This document shows, piece by piece, positions 1 through 8,505 of a stretch of DNA of 64,000 bases. The stretch spans positions 79,308 to 143,307 of the forward strand of contig CALLPE010000005.1 of the NCBI GenBank assembly GCA_938015445.1. The letters run 5' to 3'. The notes beneath the pieces were generated by a model. It did no database searches, had not been told where the DNA came from, and was given only the letters and a program-made list of their open reading frames with translations. This stretch comes from an uncultured Pirellulales bacterium. GTDB taxonomy: Bacteria > Planctomycetota > Planctomycetia > Pirellulales > Thermoguttaceae. Position 1 is the first letter of the stretch. Each line of letters starts with the position of its first letter. A program made the translations under genes and the position numbers.

Positions 1-439
1 TGCCCAACGCCTGCCAAACTGTCATCACAACCCCCGAAGTAACTCGCTAGCGCCGCGCTGGCGTCCGCGTCTGCGTCCAACAACGCCCAACCAGTCTTCC
101 TGCTATGTGCTACCAACGGCCACGCTTGGGCGGCCGGGCAACGTGCGGGCTGACAGGAGTTCGTGCAGGCCCTACGGCCAATGTGATCGGGCCGCTTGTG
201 TCGGCTTTGGCCGCGACCGCTCGCGCAGCGATTACGCAGAATCGGCAATAAACCCGAACTCAGAGGCAGACCTCTCACGTAAACCGGTACGATCGCCGCG
301 GGCGTCCGGCTCCGACAGAGCTTTACCGAGAAGTGCCGCGAAGTGCCGCGCCGCCCATTAGGCGGCGCAGACCGCTGTGGTCTACAGAACGGCAGGTTCG
401 CAGAACCGTCGCTGGGCAGAAGGGGCATCTAGCCATATC

Positions 440-460
440 TGGTGGTACAATGTACCACCA
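440..460. promoter_or_regulatory. Perfect 21-bp palindrome, possible operator or hairpin
   Basis: Ten bases (tggtggtaca) are followed by one central A and then the exact reverse complement (tgtaccacca). The symmetry suits either a dimeric repressor site or a short hairpin. No T-tract follows, so a rho-independent terminator is unlikely. It lies in the gene-free tract about 810 bp before tilS, so no target gene can be assigned. Confidence 0.4.
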
Positions 461-969
461 CCTGCCGGCGCAGGCGCGTAGTATGCACGTTCCCCCGCAG
501 TTGATGAACCTCGCCGCGCAACCACCCGAATGGGAATCTTTAGCCACCGTTTAGTCGGAAATACACCGGCATTGTTCCGATAGCTCGACCACGGTTCTGC
601 TGTGGACAAGCCGAGCGCACAGCGGCCCCCAACCGCCATCCGAAGGCCGATCAAACTCAGTGTTGCAAGAACAAAATAAACCGCTAGCGTGTCCACGCTG
701 TAGAAGTTCCCGACGTCACGTGGCTTTGACTGCCCAATACACGACAATTTCGGTTGTCATTCTCGGTTACAGCTCCCCTGAGGAAGCCGAACGCACGCAC
801 CAAACTCACTAAAAATATGTTAGCAATTGGCCCTGCCGTTGAGAAGCACAACCAGCCCAGAATTCCACTTGGGGGGTTATTGACGCCGTCGGCCAACGCA
901 CCATTTGGCAGATTAAGGGCCAGTTCGGCCAGCACGTCTGATCCGCGTCGCAAACGCGCCGCACATGGC

Positions 970-1041
970 CGGCCACCGGGACATAACCGGCCATCGGAAC
1001 CTGCCCGGCCATTGGGGCATAGCCAGCCATCGGGCAGGGCC
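970..1041. repeat. 18-bp tandem array, 4 copies
   Basis: Four consecutive 18-bp units start at 970, 988, 1006 and 1024. Each begins cggcca or cagcca followed by ccggg/tcggg-type bases, and copies differ at a few positions. There is no spacing between units. It lies about 230 bp upstream of tilS and is one of the many intergenic arrays of this window. Confidence 0.8.
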
Positions 1042-1269
1042 CGGCGTGGTCATCGTCACCAATTTGCAACAGCCGCACAGCCGTGTCGGCCTGCCAGCTT
1101 GACAGCCTGTGCCGTCCGGGGAAGTTGTCGGGTTCATCGCCTCGCCGGTTACTTGATGAGGCGCTGGCTATCTAACCGCCCGGCGGAGAAAACGGCTACA
1201 ATGCCGTGCTGAGCCAGTGTTAGCGCCTTCTGAAGCCGTTAAAACGCATCACCCTTCTAAGTCACCGCG

Positions 1270-2445
1270 ATGCATCCGGTAGAAGAGCAGCTCTGTCGTG
1301 CATGGGCGCCGCAGCGTTGGGCCGACGTAACCGTGCTGGCGGCTGTTTCTGGCGGGCCGGACAGCGTAGCAATGCTGCGCGCTATGACGGCAGTCCGTCG
1401 GCCAGGCCCCGGACGGATAGTGGTGGCCCATCTGAACCACGGGCTTCGCGGCCGGGAATCGGAGGCGGACGCAGCGTTCGTGGCCGAGTTGTGCCGGCAG
1501 ATGGATGTTGAGTGCCGCATCGCAGCAGTGGATGTTCGCCGGCAGGTGCGCGGAGGCGAGGGTTTGGAAGCCGCTGCCCGACGCGCCCGCTATCAATTCT
1601 TGGCCGCCACCGCCGCCACCGTGGGCGCCCGTTACGTGGTCACCGCCCATACGGCCGACGACCAAGTAGAGACCATTCTGCACCGCATTATCCGCGGGAC
1701 GGGCATCGGCGGCTTGGCGGGGATGCCGCAAGCCAGACCTCTGATGCTGCCGCTGGTGACGCCGCAACCGGCCGAATCTACCCAGTCCGACCTGACCTGT
1801 AGCCCACTACCGGACCCAAAAGAGACAGCCGCGTGGGACCAGCAAGCCACCGATTGCGACGACTGGCCCGACGGGCTGTTCGGTGATCTGCGCGAGCAGG
1901 CAGCGCATCCTAGTGCCACACTGATCCGCCCGTTGCTTGCTGTGTGGCGGAGGCAGATCATCGAGTACCTGGCTTGGCTACAGCAGCCCTATCGGCAGGA
2001 CCAGACCAATCTGGAACTGAATTACGCGCGGAACAAAATCCGCCAGAAGTTGTTGCCGTGGCTTGCGGCCGATTTTCACCCGGCGGTCGCCCAATCGCTG
2101 TTGCGGCTGGGCAAGTTGGCCGGCGAAGTGCAGGCGGTCGTGGAGCCGATCGTCGAAAAGCTCTTCAGCCAAGCCGTGCGGGTGGATGACTGCCGCCGGG
2201 CATCGATCGACCGTTGCGCGCTGCTGGCCCAACCGCGCTACCTGGTGCGTGAAGTGCTGATCGCCGTGTGGCGTGCGCAGCGATGGCCGATGCAAGCCAT
2301 GGGCTTCGAGCAGTGGGATGCCCTTGCCGACATGTTGTTGGCCGGTCCGTCGGCCGCGACCCCTTCCAGCCGCACTTTTCCCGGCAATGTCCAGGCCGAA
2401 GTCGCAGCCGATCAACTACGGTTGGAAAGACTGGCGGACCGATAG
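1270..2445 (+). CDS. tilS: tRNA(Ile)-lysidine synthetase TilS
   Basis: Predicted to ligate lysine to C34 of tRNA-Ile(CAU) using ATP, so the tRNA reads AUA codons; cytoplasmic. The 391-residue product carries the PP-loop SGGPDS at residues 27-32, the following HLNHGLRG segment, the TAHTADDQVET segment and the typical RPLL...R..I..YL stretch ending in ARNKIR and LLP near residues 215-265. An acidic, polar insertion of about 50 residues precedes that stretch and looks lineage-specific. The remaining C-terminal third fits the substrate-binding region. The ATG start has no strong Shine-Dalgarno. The gene stands alone and is convergent with the isomerase gene 66 bp downstream. Confidence 0.93.
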   Translation: MHPVEEQLCRAWAPQRWADVTVLAAVSGGPDSVAMLRAMTAVRRPGPGRIVVAHLNHGLRGRESEADAAFVAELCRQMDVECRIAAVDVRRQVRGGEGLEAAARRARYQFLAATAATVGARYVVTAHTADDQVETILHRIIRGTGIGGLAGMPQARPLMLPLVTPQPAESTQSDLTCSPLPDPKETAAWDQQATDCDDWPDGLFGDLREQAAHPSATLIRPLLAVWRRQIIEYLAWLQQPYRQDQTNLELNYARNKIRQKLLPWLAADFHPAVAQSLLRLGKLAGEVQAVVEPIVEKLFSQAVRVDDCRRASIDRCALLAQPRYLVREVLIAVWRAQRWPMQAMGFEQWDALADMLLAGPSAATPSSRTFPGNVQAEVAADQLRLERLADR

Positions 2446-2511
2446 CCGCTGTAAGAACCGCTGCTGGTGGCTCCGTTGGCCCGAGAGCAACACAGGCTCT
2501 TACCGCCGTGC

Positions 2512-3345
2512 TTATACGTGCTCCAGATATGCCCGTTTGATCTTTTCCAGGAACTCCTGCTGATCCATGGCCCAATAGCGGTTGGAGAAGATTTCCACTT
2601 CGACGAAGCCGTTGAAGCCTTGCGCCTCGACCCAGCCGCGGATTTGTCGCAGCGGTATGCACCCCTCGCCCATCAGTCCGCGATCGTTGAGCAGGTCTTC
2701 TGTGGGCGTGCGCCAGTCGGAAACGTGGAAGGCCAACAGCCGCCCGGCACGCCCGCAGCGCTGGATTTGAGCTTCCAGCTCCGGGTCCCACCACAGATGG
2801 TAAACATCCACCACAACGCCCACCTGGGGGTCGCTTAATCGGTCGCACATGTCGTTGGCTTGCCGGAGGGTGTTGATGGCCGAGCGGGTGTCGGCGTACA
2901 TCGGATGCAGCGGCTCGATACCCAGCTTCACGCCCGCCGCCCGGGCATGATCCACCACCGCCCGGATGCCCTCGGCTATCTGTTGCCGCGACGTTTCCAG
3001 CGGTTGTCGCGGGTCGGCGCCGCAGACCAGCACCAGCAGCGGGGCGCCCAACGCGGCAGCTTCGTCTATGGCGCGCAGGTTGTCGTCGATGGCCGCTTGC
3101 CGCGCTGCTGGATCGGCCGAAGGAAAGAACCCACCGCGGCACAGGGAAACCACCGCCAGCCCGCTGTCGGCCAGCAAGCGGCGCACGTCACCGATGTTGC
3201 GGCCTTCGAGCCATTGGCGCCAGACGGTCACGCCCCGCACCCCTGCTGCCGAGTAGCGCTTGGCGGCCTCTTCAATCGGCCAGGGTTTGGTGGTGATGGT
3301 GTGTATGCACAGACGGGAGAAATCCGTTAGCGGTACGATGCTCAT
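2512..3345 (-). CDS. Sugar phosphate isomerase/epimerase family protein (xylose-isomerase-like TIM barrel)
   Basis: A 277-residue cytoplasmic protein of the AP-endonuclease-2/xylose-isomerase-like TIM-barrel superfamily. Likely metal-binding positions are visible in GIEPLHP, VVVDVYHLWWD, the VSDWR segment and the C-terminal VEVEIFS, matching the usual Glu-Asp-His-Glu arrangement. No signal peptide is seen. The ATG is preceded by AGGAG at about 9 nt, which supports this start. Planctomycetes carry many paralogues of this family acting on sugars or inositol derivatives; the substrate here cannot be inferred. The M28 peptidase gene ends 132 bp upstream on the same strand. Confidence 0.85.
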   Translation of the reverse strand: MSIVPLTDFSRLCIHTITTKPWPIEEAAKRYSAAGVRGVTVWRQWLEGRNIGDVRRLLADSGLAVVSLCRGGFFPSADPAARQAAIDDNLRAIDEAAALGAPLLVLVCGADPRQPLETSRQQIAEGIRAVVDHARAAGVKLGIEPLHPMYADTRSAINTLRQANDMCDRLSDPQVGVVVDVYHLWWDPELEAQIQRCGRAGRLLAFHVSDWRTPTEDLLNDRGLMGEGCIPLRQIRGWVEAQGFNGFVEVEIFSNRYWAMDQQEFLEKIKRAYLEHV

Positions 3346-3477
3346 CGGCTAAACTCCTGGGGCTGGCCGCAAGCTGTTGGCTATGTGCGCAATTGCAGCA
3401 GCTCGGGCTAGCCAATCTCCAGACGCCTTGGGCGGCGGGAATGTCGCACGGGTGCCAAAGCCTCGAGCTGTTGGTTC

Positions 3478-5604
3478 TCAGCACGCAAGCGCAATCCACT
3501 GGATGGTGTTGCCCAGCGGCTCGTTGCGGCCGGATGCCGGTTGCGGCGCGCCTTCCAGGTTGACTTCCAATTCCAGCGTTTTGCCTTCGCGGCGGACGAC
3601 CGCGCGCACTTTCTGACCGGCCTTGCACTGTTCCAGTGCATTTTCCAGATCGGCCAGTCCGCCGATCTTTTGGCCAGCGAATTCGATGATTGTGTCGCCG
3701 GTTTTCATGCCGGCCCGATCGGCAGGTCCGCCGACAACAACGCCCGAAACGATTACGCCTTCGCCTTGGCGGTCGGGATCGGGCACGACGCCCAGAATGG
3801 GGCGTCCGCCGCCCACTGCTGGTCGCCCGGCAGCGCCGCTGCCGACAAACTTCGGCCTCTGCGGCGCGTTGGCGATTTCCACGATTACGTCGGCCACGAA
3901 GTTTACCACTTGCCGCATTCCGACGATATTCAGTCGCTCGAACGTGTCGCTAGTGCGGTGATAATCGGGGTGCATGCCGGTAGTGAAGAACATCACGGGA
4001 ATACCCTGCCGAAAGAAGGGCAAGTGGTCGCTTCCGCCGGGGGAACGAGGCGACTTGGTGAGCTTGAGCTTGTGTTTCTCGTTGATCCGGTCCAACAAGT
4101 CGCCGAACGTGTCGCCGGAACTGTACCCCATCACCGAAAGCTTTTCGCCCGACATCCGTCCGATCATGTCCAGATTTATCATGGCTACAGTCTTGTCGAG
4201 CGGAAAGGGTGGATTCTGTACGTAGTGGGTGCTGCCGATCAGGCCGGACTCTTCGGCCGTGAAGGCCACGAACACGACGCGGCGCTTGAGCTTCGGTTCG
4301 TGCCCAGCCAGCAGGTGAGCCAAGGCTATCAGGCCGGCCGTGCCCGAGGCATTGTCGTCCGCTCCGGGATGAATCTCCTTGGTGCCGCTGAGCGAGCCGA
4401 AACTGCCGCGTCCCAAATGGTCGTAGTGTGCGCCAACGACGATAGTTTCCTCGGCGGTGGGACCTTCGCCTTCCAGCACGGCGATCACATTGGACAGCTC
4501 GACCTGTTGTGAAACGATATCAATTTTGCCGCTGATGCGCCATCCTTCCAAATGACGGCTTTGCGGCTTGAGGGTCTCGTCGATGAACCGCTCCAGTTCG
4601 CTGAGGTCTGTGCCTAGCGATGCGCGAATCGCCCTGTCGATCACTTCCCGGCGACAGTGGACCACGAACACGTCCTTCGAGGCGCTGGGGCCGCCGGCCC
4701 GAAAGGCCATAAGCGTATCGCGGCTTTCTTCTAGCCGCTTTCCCCATTTGGCAACCTCTTGTGTCAGTTCTTCGATTTGTTTTGCATGGGCTTGGAGTTG
4801 TGGCAGCGTAGGTTTGGCGACCTTTTTGAACTTTTCGTGTTCGGCAGTCAGCTTGTCCAGCGCTTCTTCCCATCGGCGGCGGTCGGCAGCGTAACTGCGC
4901 AGCAAGTCGAACTCGTCGGTCACCAGGACCACCGCAGCGGCCTTTTGGTCCCGGGCGACGTTTATTTTCCGCGTCAGCAAAGCGTGGCGGGAGTCGCGAG
5001 TGCCGTCGAAGGGACTGTTGGGATCGTCCTGGCGCGGTTCACGCCGCAACACCACCACCGCCTTGCCGGCTACGTCGATGCCTGCGTAGTCATCGTATCC
5101 TTCCTGTTCTGCCTTGATTCCGTAGCCGACGAAGACCAGCGGAAGGTCGAACTCGCCGGTTTTGCTGAGGCTCAACGGAGTGAAATCCGCACCCAGTTTT
5201 AACTCCAATCGCTGAGCGTCGTTAGGGTGTTGCGAATCTCCTTGTTCAGCAGCACTTTGGTACAGCGCCAGCTTGTTGTCCTTGCCCAGCGTAGCGGCTG
5301 CCGTCAGGCTGAAGTTCTGAAAAGGCCGTCCGTCGGCCAGATCGGTCTTCAAACCGGCGGTGGCGAACTGCTGCGCGATGTACTGGGCGGCCAGTTTGAT
5401 GCCCTTGGAGCCAATTCCGCGTCCTTCGCACTCTTCGGACGCCAGGTACTTGGCGGCCTCGGCCAGCCGGGCTTCAACGGCCTGGTTGTCGGCGCAGGCG
5501 ACGGCTAAGGACAACCAATGGGCCAGCAACAAAGCAATTGCCACCGCCGCGAACTTCGCCGCGGCACTATACTTCCGGTGGCGGTCGGCCAACAAGCCAT
5601 TCAT
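3478..5604 (-). CDS. Exported M28-family metallopeptidase with C-terminal PDZ domain
   Basis: A 708-residue exported zinc (amino)peptidase. Residues 1-40 form a signal peptide with a long hydrophobic core. A PA-like insert occupies about 115-300 and includes a charged, probably coiled segment. The M28 catalytic set follows: GAHYDHLG, HPGADDNASG, FTAEESG, INLDMIG and GGSDHLPFF supply the His, Asp, Glu-Glu, Asp and His of a di-zinc centre. The last ~100 residues are a PDZ domain (ILGVVPD...GGPADRAGMKTGD). A longer frame from a TTG exists, but the ATG at 5604 has GGGAG 7 nt upstream and begins a clean signal peptide. That Shine-Dalgarno lies inside the first unit of a 19-bp tandem array. Confidence 0.9.
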   Translation of the reverse strand: MNGLLADRHRKYSAAAKFAAVAIALLLAHWLSLAVACADNQAVEARLAEAAKYLASEECEGRGIGSKGIKLAAQYIAQQFATAGLKTDLADGRPFQNFSLTAAATLGKDNKLALYQSAAEQGDSQHPNDAQRLELKLGADFTPLSLSKTGEFDLPLVFVGYGIKAEQEGYDDYAGIDVAGKAVVVLRREPRQDDPNSPFDGTRDSRHALLTRKINVARDQKAAAVVLVTDEFDLLRSYAADRRRWEEALDKLTAEHEKFKKVAKPTLPQLQAHAKQIEELTQEVAKWGKRLEESRDTLMAFRAGGPSASKDVFVVHCRREVIDRAIRASLGTDLSELERFIDETLKPQSRHLEGWRISGKIDIVSQQVELSNVIAVLEGEGPTAEETIVVGAHYDHLGRGSFGSLSGTKEIHPGADDNASGTAGLIALAHLLAGHEPKLKRRVVFVAFTAEESGLIGSTHYVQNPPFPLDKTVAMINLDMIGRMSGEKLSVMGYSSGDTFGDLLDRINEKHKLKLTKSPRSPGGSDHLPFFRQGIPVMFFTTGMHPDYHRTSDTFERLNIVGMRQVVNFVADVIVEIANAPQRPKFVGSGAAGRPAVGGGRPILGVVPDPDRQGEGVIVSGVVVGGPADRAGMKTGDTIIEFAGQKIGGLADLENALEQCKAGQKVRAVVRREGKTLELEVNLEGAPQPASGRNEPLGNTIQWIALAC

Positions 5605-5774
5605 GCGATGTCTCCCAAGGTATGCAAGGAATTCCAACAGGTGCAACGACTTGCAACAGAGGCAGCGACTTCCAAGATGTTCAATGACTTCAAGATGTTT
5701 AATGAGTTCCGGGATATGCAGCGCCTTACAGACTATGCCATGACTTCCGGGATGTGTGACGACTTTCAGAATGT
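5605..5774. repeat. 19-bp tandem array, 9 copies, abutting the M28 start codon and containing its RBS
   Basis: Nine units (eight of 19 bp, one of 18 bp) begin at 5605, 5624, 5643, 5662, 5681, 5699, 5718, 5737 and 5756. The unit read on the minus strand is close to acatcttggaagtcgttgc. The gene-proximal unit ends directly at the ATG and supplies the Shine-Dalgarno GGGAG; distal units carry GGAAG- or GGAAC-like cores at the same phase. No spacers separate the copies, so this is not CRISPR. Confidence 0.9.
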
Positions 5775-6874
5775 GTAATTAAGCCGGCCGATAAAATTAA
5801 CCTGCCCGATACAAAGCCCCGGCTCCAGCGAAGAACCACCCGCTGCGGCAAAGCCGTGCGAGGCACAAACGCATTTGCAAAACTACTGATGCAACAACTT
5901 CCGCAATTATAAGCCGATTGCTTTCCATACTCCACCAAACATGTCCGTCTGCGTGTAAATGTTGCCGCGCGCGTTGGAATCTTGCCGCGCGTATCGGACT
6001 TTGCCCGTCGGCCTCGAATCCGTCCGGTTTAGGCCTGTCACGGCCAGAAACCAGAACTCGCTTCGGCAGCCTTGCGTAAGGGGTAAATAGGGGTGGGCGG
6101 GAATCATAAGATCAAAGTGGGAGGAGCTGTCGGGCGCGGCCAGCCGGAGGAGCGTCAAAGCGTACTGCCTTCAAGAATACAGCCCCGAGTTACTACTGAA
6201 GATTGCCTGCCGGTGACGATACATATACGCAACACGTGGCCAAACCGCGCTTAGCAGCCCGGCTGAATGGCAGCACGGGGTTTCGCCGGCTGGCCGCACT
6301 GCCTTCCGCTTAATCGCTGTGTTGACTCCGATTGGGTGGTGATATTGGCTCCCACTGAGTGGTCGCAGAGGATGCAATCACCGCATGGGCGGTGAGCCGG
6401 TGGTCGGCGAACGCGTGCGGCGCCGCCACAGCCTGCCGGCCAAAGCAGCATCCGGTTACCACAACAGAGGGGAGCTGGGTAGAACCTGGGGCTTGCTGGG
6501 CAGTGCGGCTACGGCAAGCGGGGAATTAAGTTGCCGCCTAATATGGTATGGCCCGAGTGCGGTCTTTGCAGGTTTGTTAAAGTCCGTATCGCACAACTGT
6601 GATACTCAATCTCGGAATCTCGGAAAGCACAATTACAGACCTTGCACTCAGGCGGCACTCGGATTATAAGAGAACTCCCGTGTAGGAACTTTCGGCGCTG
6701 GGTGTGAGGGCTGTGGCTGAGCGCAAGGGATTGAGCTAGATTTTTATAGTGGGGTGCTCGCCGCAGTGGTAGTCGCCCGAGCCGCCAAGGCTCGACAATC
6801 CGCTTTCCGACAGTTCTTTCCCCACCAATTTCCCCGGAACAGATCCAGAACGTCGCCCCAATGAGGTAACACCT
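5775..6874. other. Gene-free tract between M28 peptidase and MFS genes
   Basis: About 1.1 kb of divergent intergenic DNA. No frame in it has a credible domain or start context. It contains a three-copy ~20-bp array (5962-6020). It should hold promoters for both flanking genes, but I could not pick a convincing -35/-10 pair. Confidence 0.55.
5962..6020. repeat. ~20-bp tandem array, 3 copies
   Basis: Units start at 5962, 5982 and 6001, each opening with ttgcc followed by a GC-rich stretch; units one and three end in gaatc. Copies are diverged but in phase. It lies in the gene-free tract, not at a CDS edge. Confidence 0.6.
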
Positions 6875-8329
6875 GTGAATTCGTTGCGCAGGGACCTGCG
6901 CTGCATATATGCCGATGGAGTGGCAGCCAGCCTGATGGTCGGTGTGGGCGAGATTTACTTGCCCGCATTCGTCTTGGTGCTGACCGCCAATCACCTGGCC
7001 AGCGGACTAGCCGCCACTTTGCCGATGCTCATCGGCGCTGCGTTGCAACTTAACGGGCCGCGGCTGCTGGAACGATTCGGGTCGTATCGCCGCTGGGTGG
7101 TTTTCTGCGCGCTGGTGCAGTCTGCTGCGTTCGTCCCGCTGGTTATCGCGGCTTTGCTGGGTGCGATGCCCTTGGCCGCGGTGTACTTGACCATCGCCGT
7201 GTATTGGGCGGCCGGCATGGCCGGCGGCGCAGCCTGGAGCAGTTGGGTCGATACGCTTGTGCCCGGCAGTATTCACGCCAACTATTTCGCGCGCCGCAAC
7301 CGGGCAGGGCAAATAGGCATGGTGGTCGGATTCGCCGCTGGGGGCTTACTGCTGCAACTGGGAAGCCGCTACCAGGAGCCGCTGGTACTGTTCGCCGTGC
7401 TGTTTGGGGTGGCTGGACTGAGCCGCTTGGTGTCCGGTGGGCTACTGGCCGCACAAGGAGAACCTGCGCCCCCGCGGTCGACTCGTATGCCCACCTGGCA
7501 GGAGCTGCTGACCGACTGCCGGCAGGGTTCCGGGCGAACGTTGCTATATCTGCTAGGAGTGCAGGCGGCGGTGCAGATTTCCGGCCCGTACTTCACGCCA
7601 TACATGCTGGGAAAGCTGGAGTTTTCCTATTTCCAATACATGGTGCTGATCTGCGCTTCATACGTGGCGAAGATCGTTTTCCTGCCCATGCTCGGCCGAA
7701 TCGCCGAGCGCTACGGTCCGCAAAGGTTACTGTGGCTGGGCGGAGCGGCCATCGCCCCTATCGCCGCTCTGTGGTGCGTCAGCGATTCGATGGCCTATTT
7801 GATGGCAGTGCAAATATTCTCGGGAGCGGCTTGGGCTGCCTACGAACTGGCTGTGCTACTGATCTTCATCGACAACATTTCCCCAACACGCCGGGTAGGA
7901 ATCCTTACACTGTTCAACTTCGCCAATGCTACAGTATTCTTTGCCGGTTCGGCGCTGGGCGGCCTGTTGCTGAGCTTGGGCGGAGCAGATAAATCGGCCT
8001 ACATGGTGCTGTTTCTGGCCTCCTCGCTTGCCCGAGCAGTAGTGCTGGTATGGTTCGCCCTAAAGCCGAGCCAAGCGGCCGCAGCACTGCCCGTCAGCCA
8101 ACACATAGCAGCCACAGTAGCCAAACCAGCCGCAAGCCCGGTGTTGCGTCCTGCTGCGAATGCCGCGCGGTCCCGGGACAGCGTTCCGGCAGAGGTGGCC
8201 GCAATATCCAGCATCACGGCGGCAATCCCGGCACCTCCGTCCGGTCCCGCGGCGGTACCTTCCACCGCTGCTGGAACGGTCCGAGGTATGTCAGAGGGCG
8301 TACCACAGACTGCCACCGCCGCTGCATGA
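6875..8329 (+). CDS. MFS-type transporter
   Basis: A 484-residue multi-pass inner-membrane protein with roughly twelve hydrophobic helices between residues 15 and 400. Short Arg-rich cytoplasmic loops such as FARRNRAGQIGM and ERYGPQRLL are typical of major facilitator proteins. The last ~85 residues are a low-complexity Ala/Pro/Val-rich tail with no recognisable domain. Translation probably begins at a GTG, supported by GAGGT about 8 nt upstream. Substrate unknown. The gene stands alone on the plus strand and converges with the DUF1080-ThuA gene. Confidence 0.85.
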   Translation: MNSLRRDLRCIYADGVAASLMVGVGEIYLPAFVLVLTANHLASGLAATLPMLIGAALQLNGPRLLERFGSYRRWVVFCALVQSAAFVPLVIAALLGAMPLAAVYLTIAVYWAAGMAGGAAWSSWVDTLVPGSIHANYFARRNRAGQIGMVVGFAAGGLLLQLGSRYQEPLVLFAVLFGVAGLSRLVSGGLLAAQGEPAPPRSTRMPTWQELLTDCRQGSGRTLLYLLGVQAAVQISGPYFTPYMLGKLEFSYFQYMVLICASYVAKIVFLPMLGRIAERYGPQRLLWLGGAAIAPIAALWCVSDSMAYLMAVQIFSGAAWAAYELAVLLIFIDNISPTRRVGILTLFNFANATVFFAGSALGGLLLSLGGADKSAYMVLFLASSLARAVVLVWFALKPSQAAAALPVSQHIAATVAKPAASPVLRPAANAARSRDSVPAEVAAISSITAAIPAPPSGPAAVPSTAAGTVRGMSEGVPQTATAAA

Positions 8330-8431
8330 GCGCGCCGGCGGAAGGAGTCGCTGGGCTTTGGCACGACAATTTTGGGTCATCTGATGGCCGTGCGGTAGTC
8401 CGCCCCCGGACGCCTAAAGCGGCCACTCATT

Positions 8432-8505
8432 TTACGGCTTCCAGGGGTTCCACTGCTCGATCATCGTGTTACGGCTTCCAGGAGTTCCATTGCTCGATCA
8501 TCGTG
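8432..8505. repeat. 37-bp tandem duplication of the 3' end of the DUF1080-ThuA gene, stop codon included
   Basis: The inner copy (8469-8505) encodes the last twelve codons and the TAA stop of the upstream gene. The outer copy (8432-8468) repeats it immediately downstream with two transitions only. Because 37 is not a multiple of three, the outer copy is out of frame and not translated from the first. Confidence 0.93.

Larger units (their letters stand above)
1..1269. other. Gene-free tract upstream of tilS
   Basis: About 1.27 kb with no open frame that looks like a real gene. The short frames present have no recognisable domain, no convincing ribosome binding site and unbiased composition. 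The tract holds a 21-bp palindrome near 450, a 10-bp direct duplication around 331-350 and an 18-bp four-copy tandem array at 970-1041. No tRNA or rRNA signature was seen. A small RNA could be missed by eye. Confidence 0.6.

Noticed and set aside
754..1212. 152-codon frame in the first gene-free tract
   Set aside because: Arg/Pro/Ala-rich composition typical of noncoding GC-rich DNA; no Shine-Dalgarno or domain; crosses the 18-bp array.
5518..5778. Plus-strand frame through the 19-bp array (repeating Met-Phe-Asn-Asp-Phe)
   Set aside because: Product of the tandem leader repeats; overlaps the M28 gene antisense and has no independent support.
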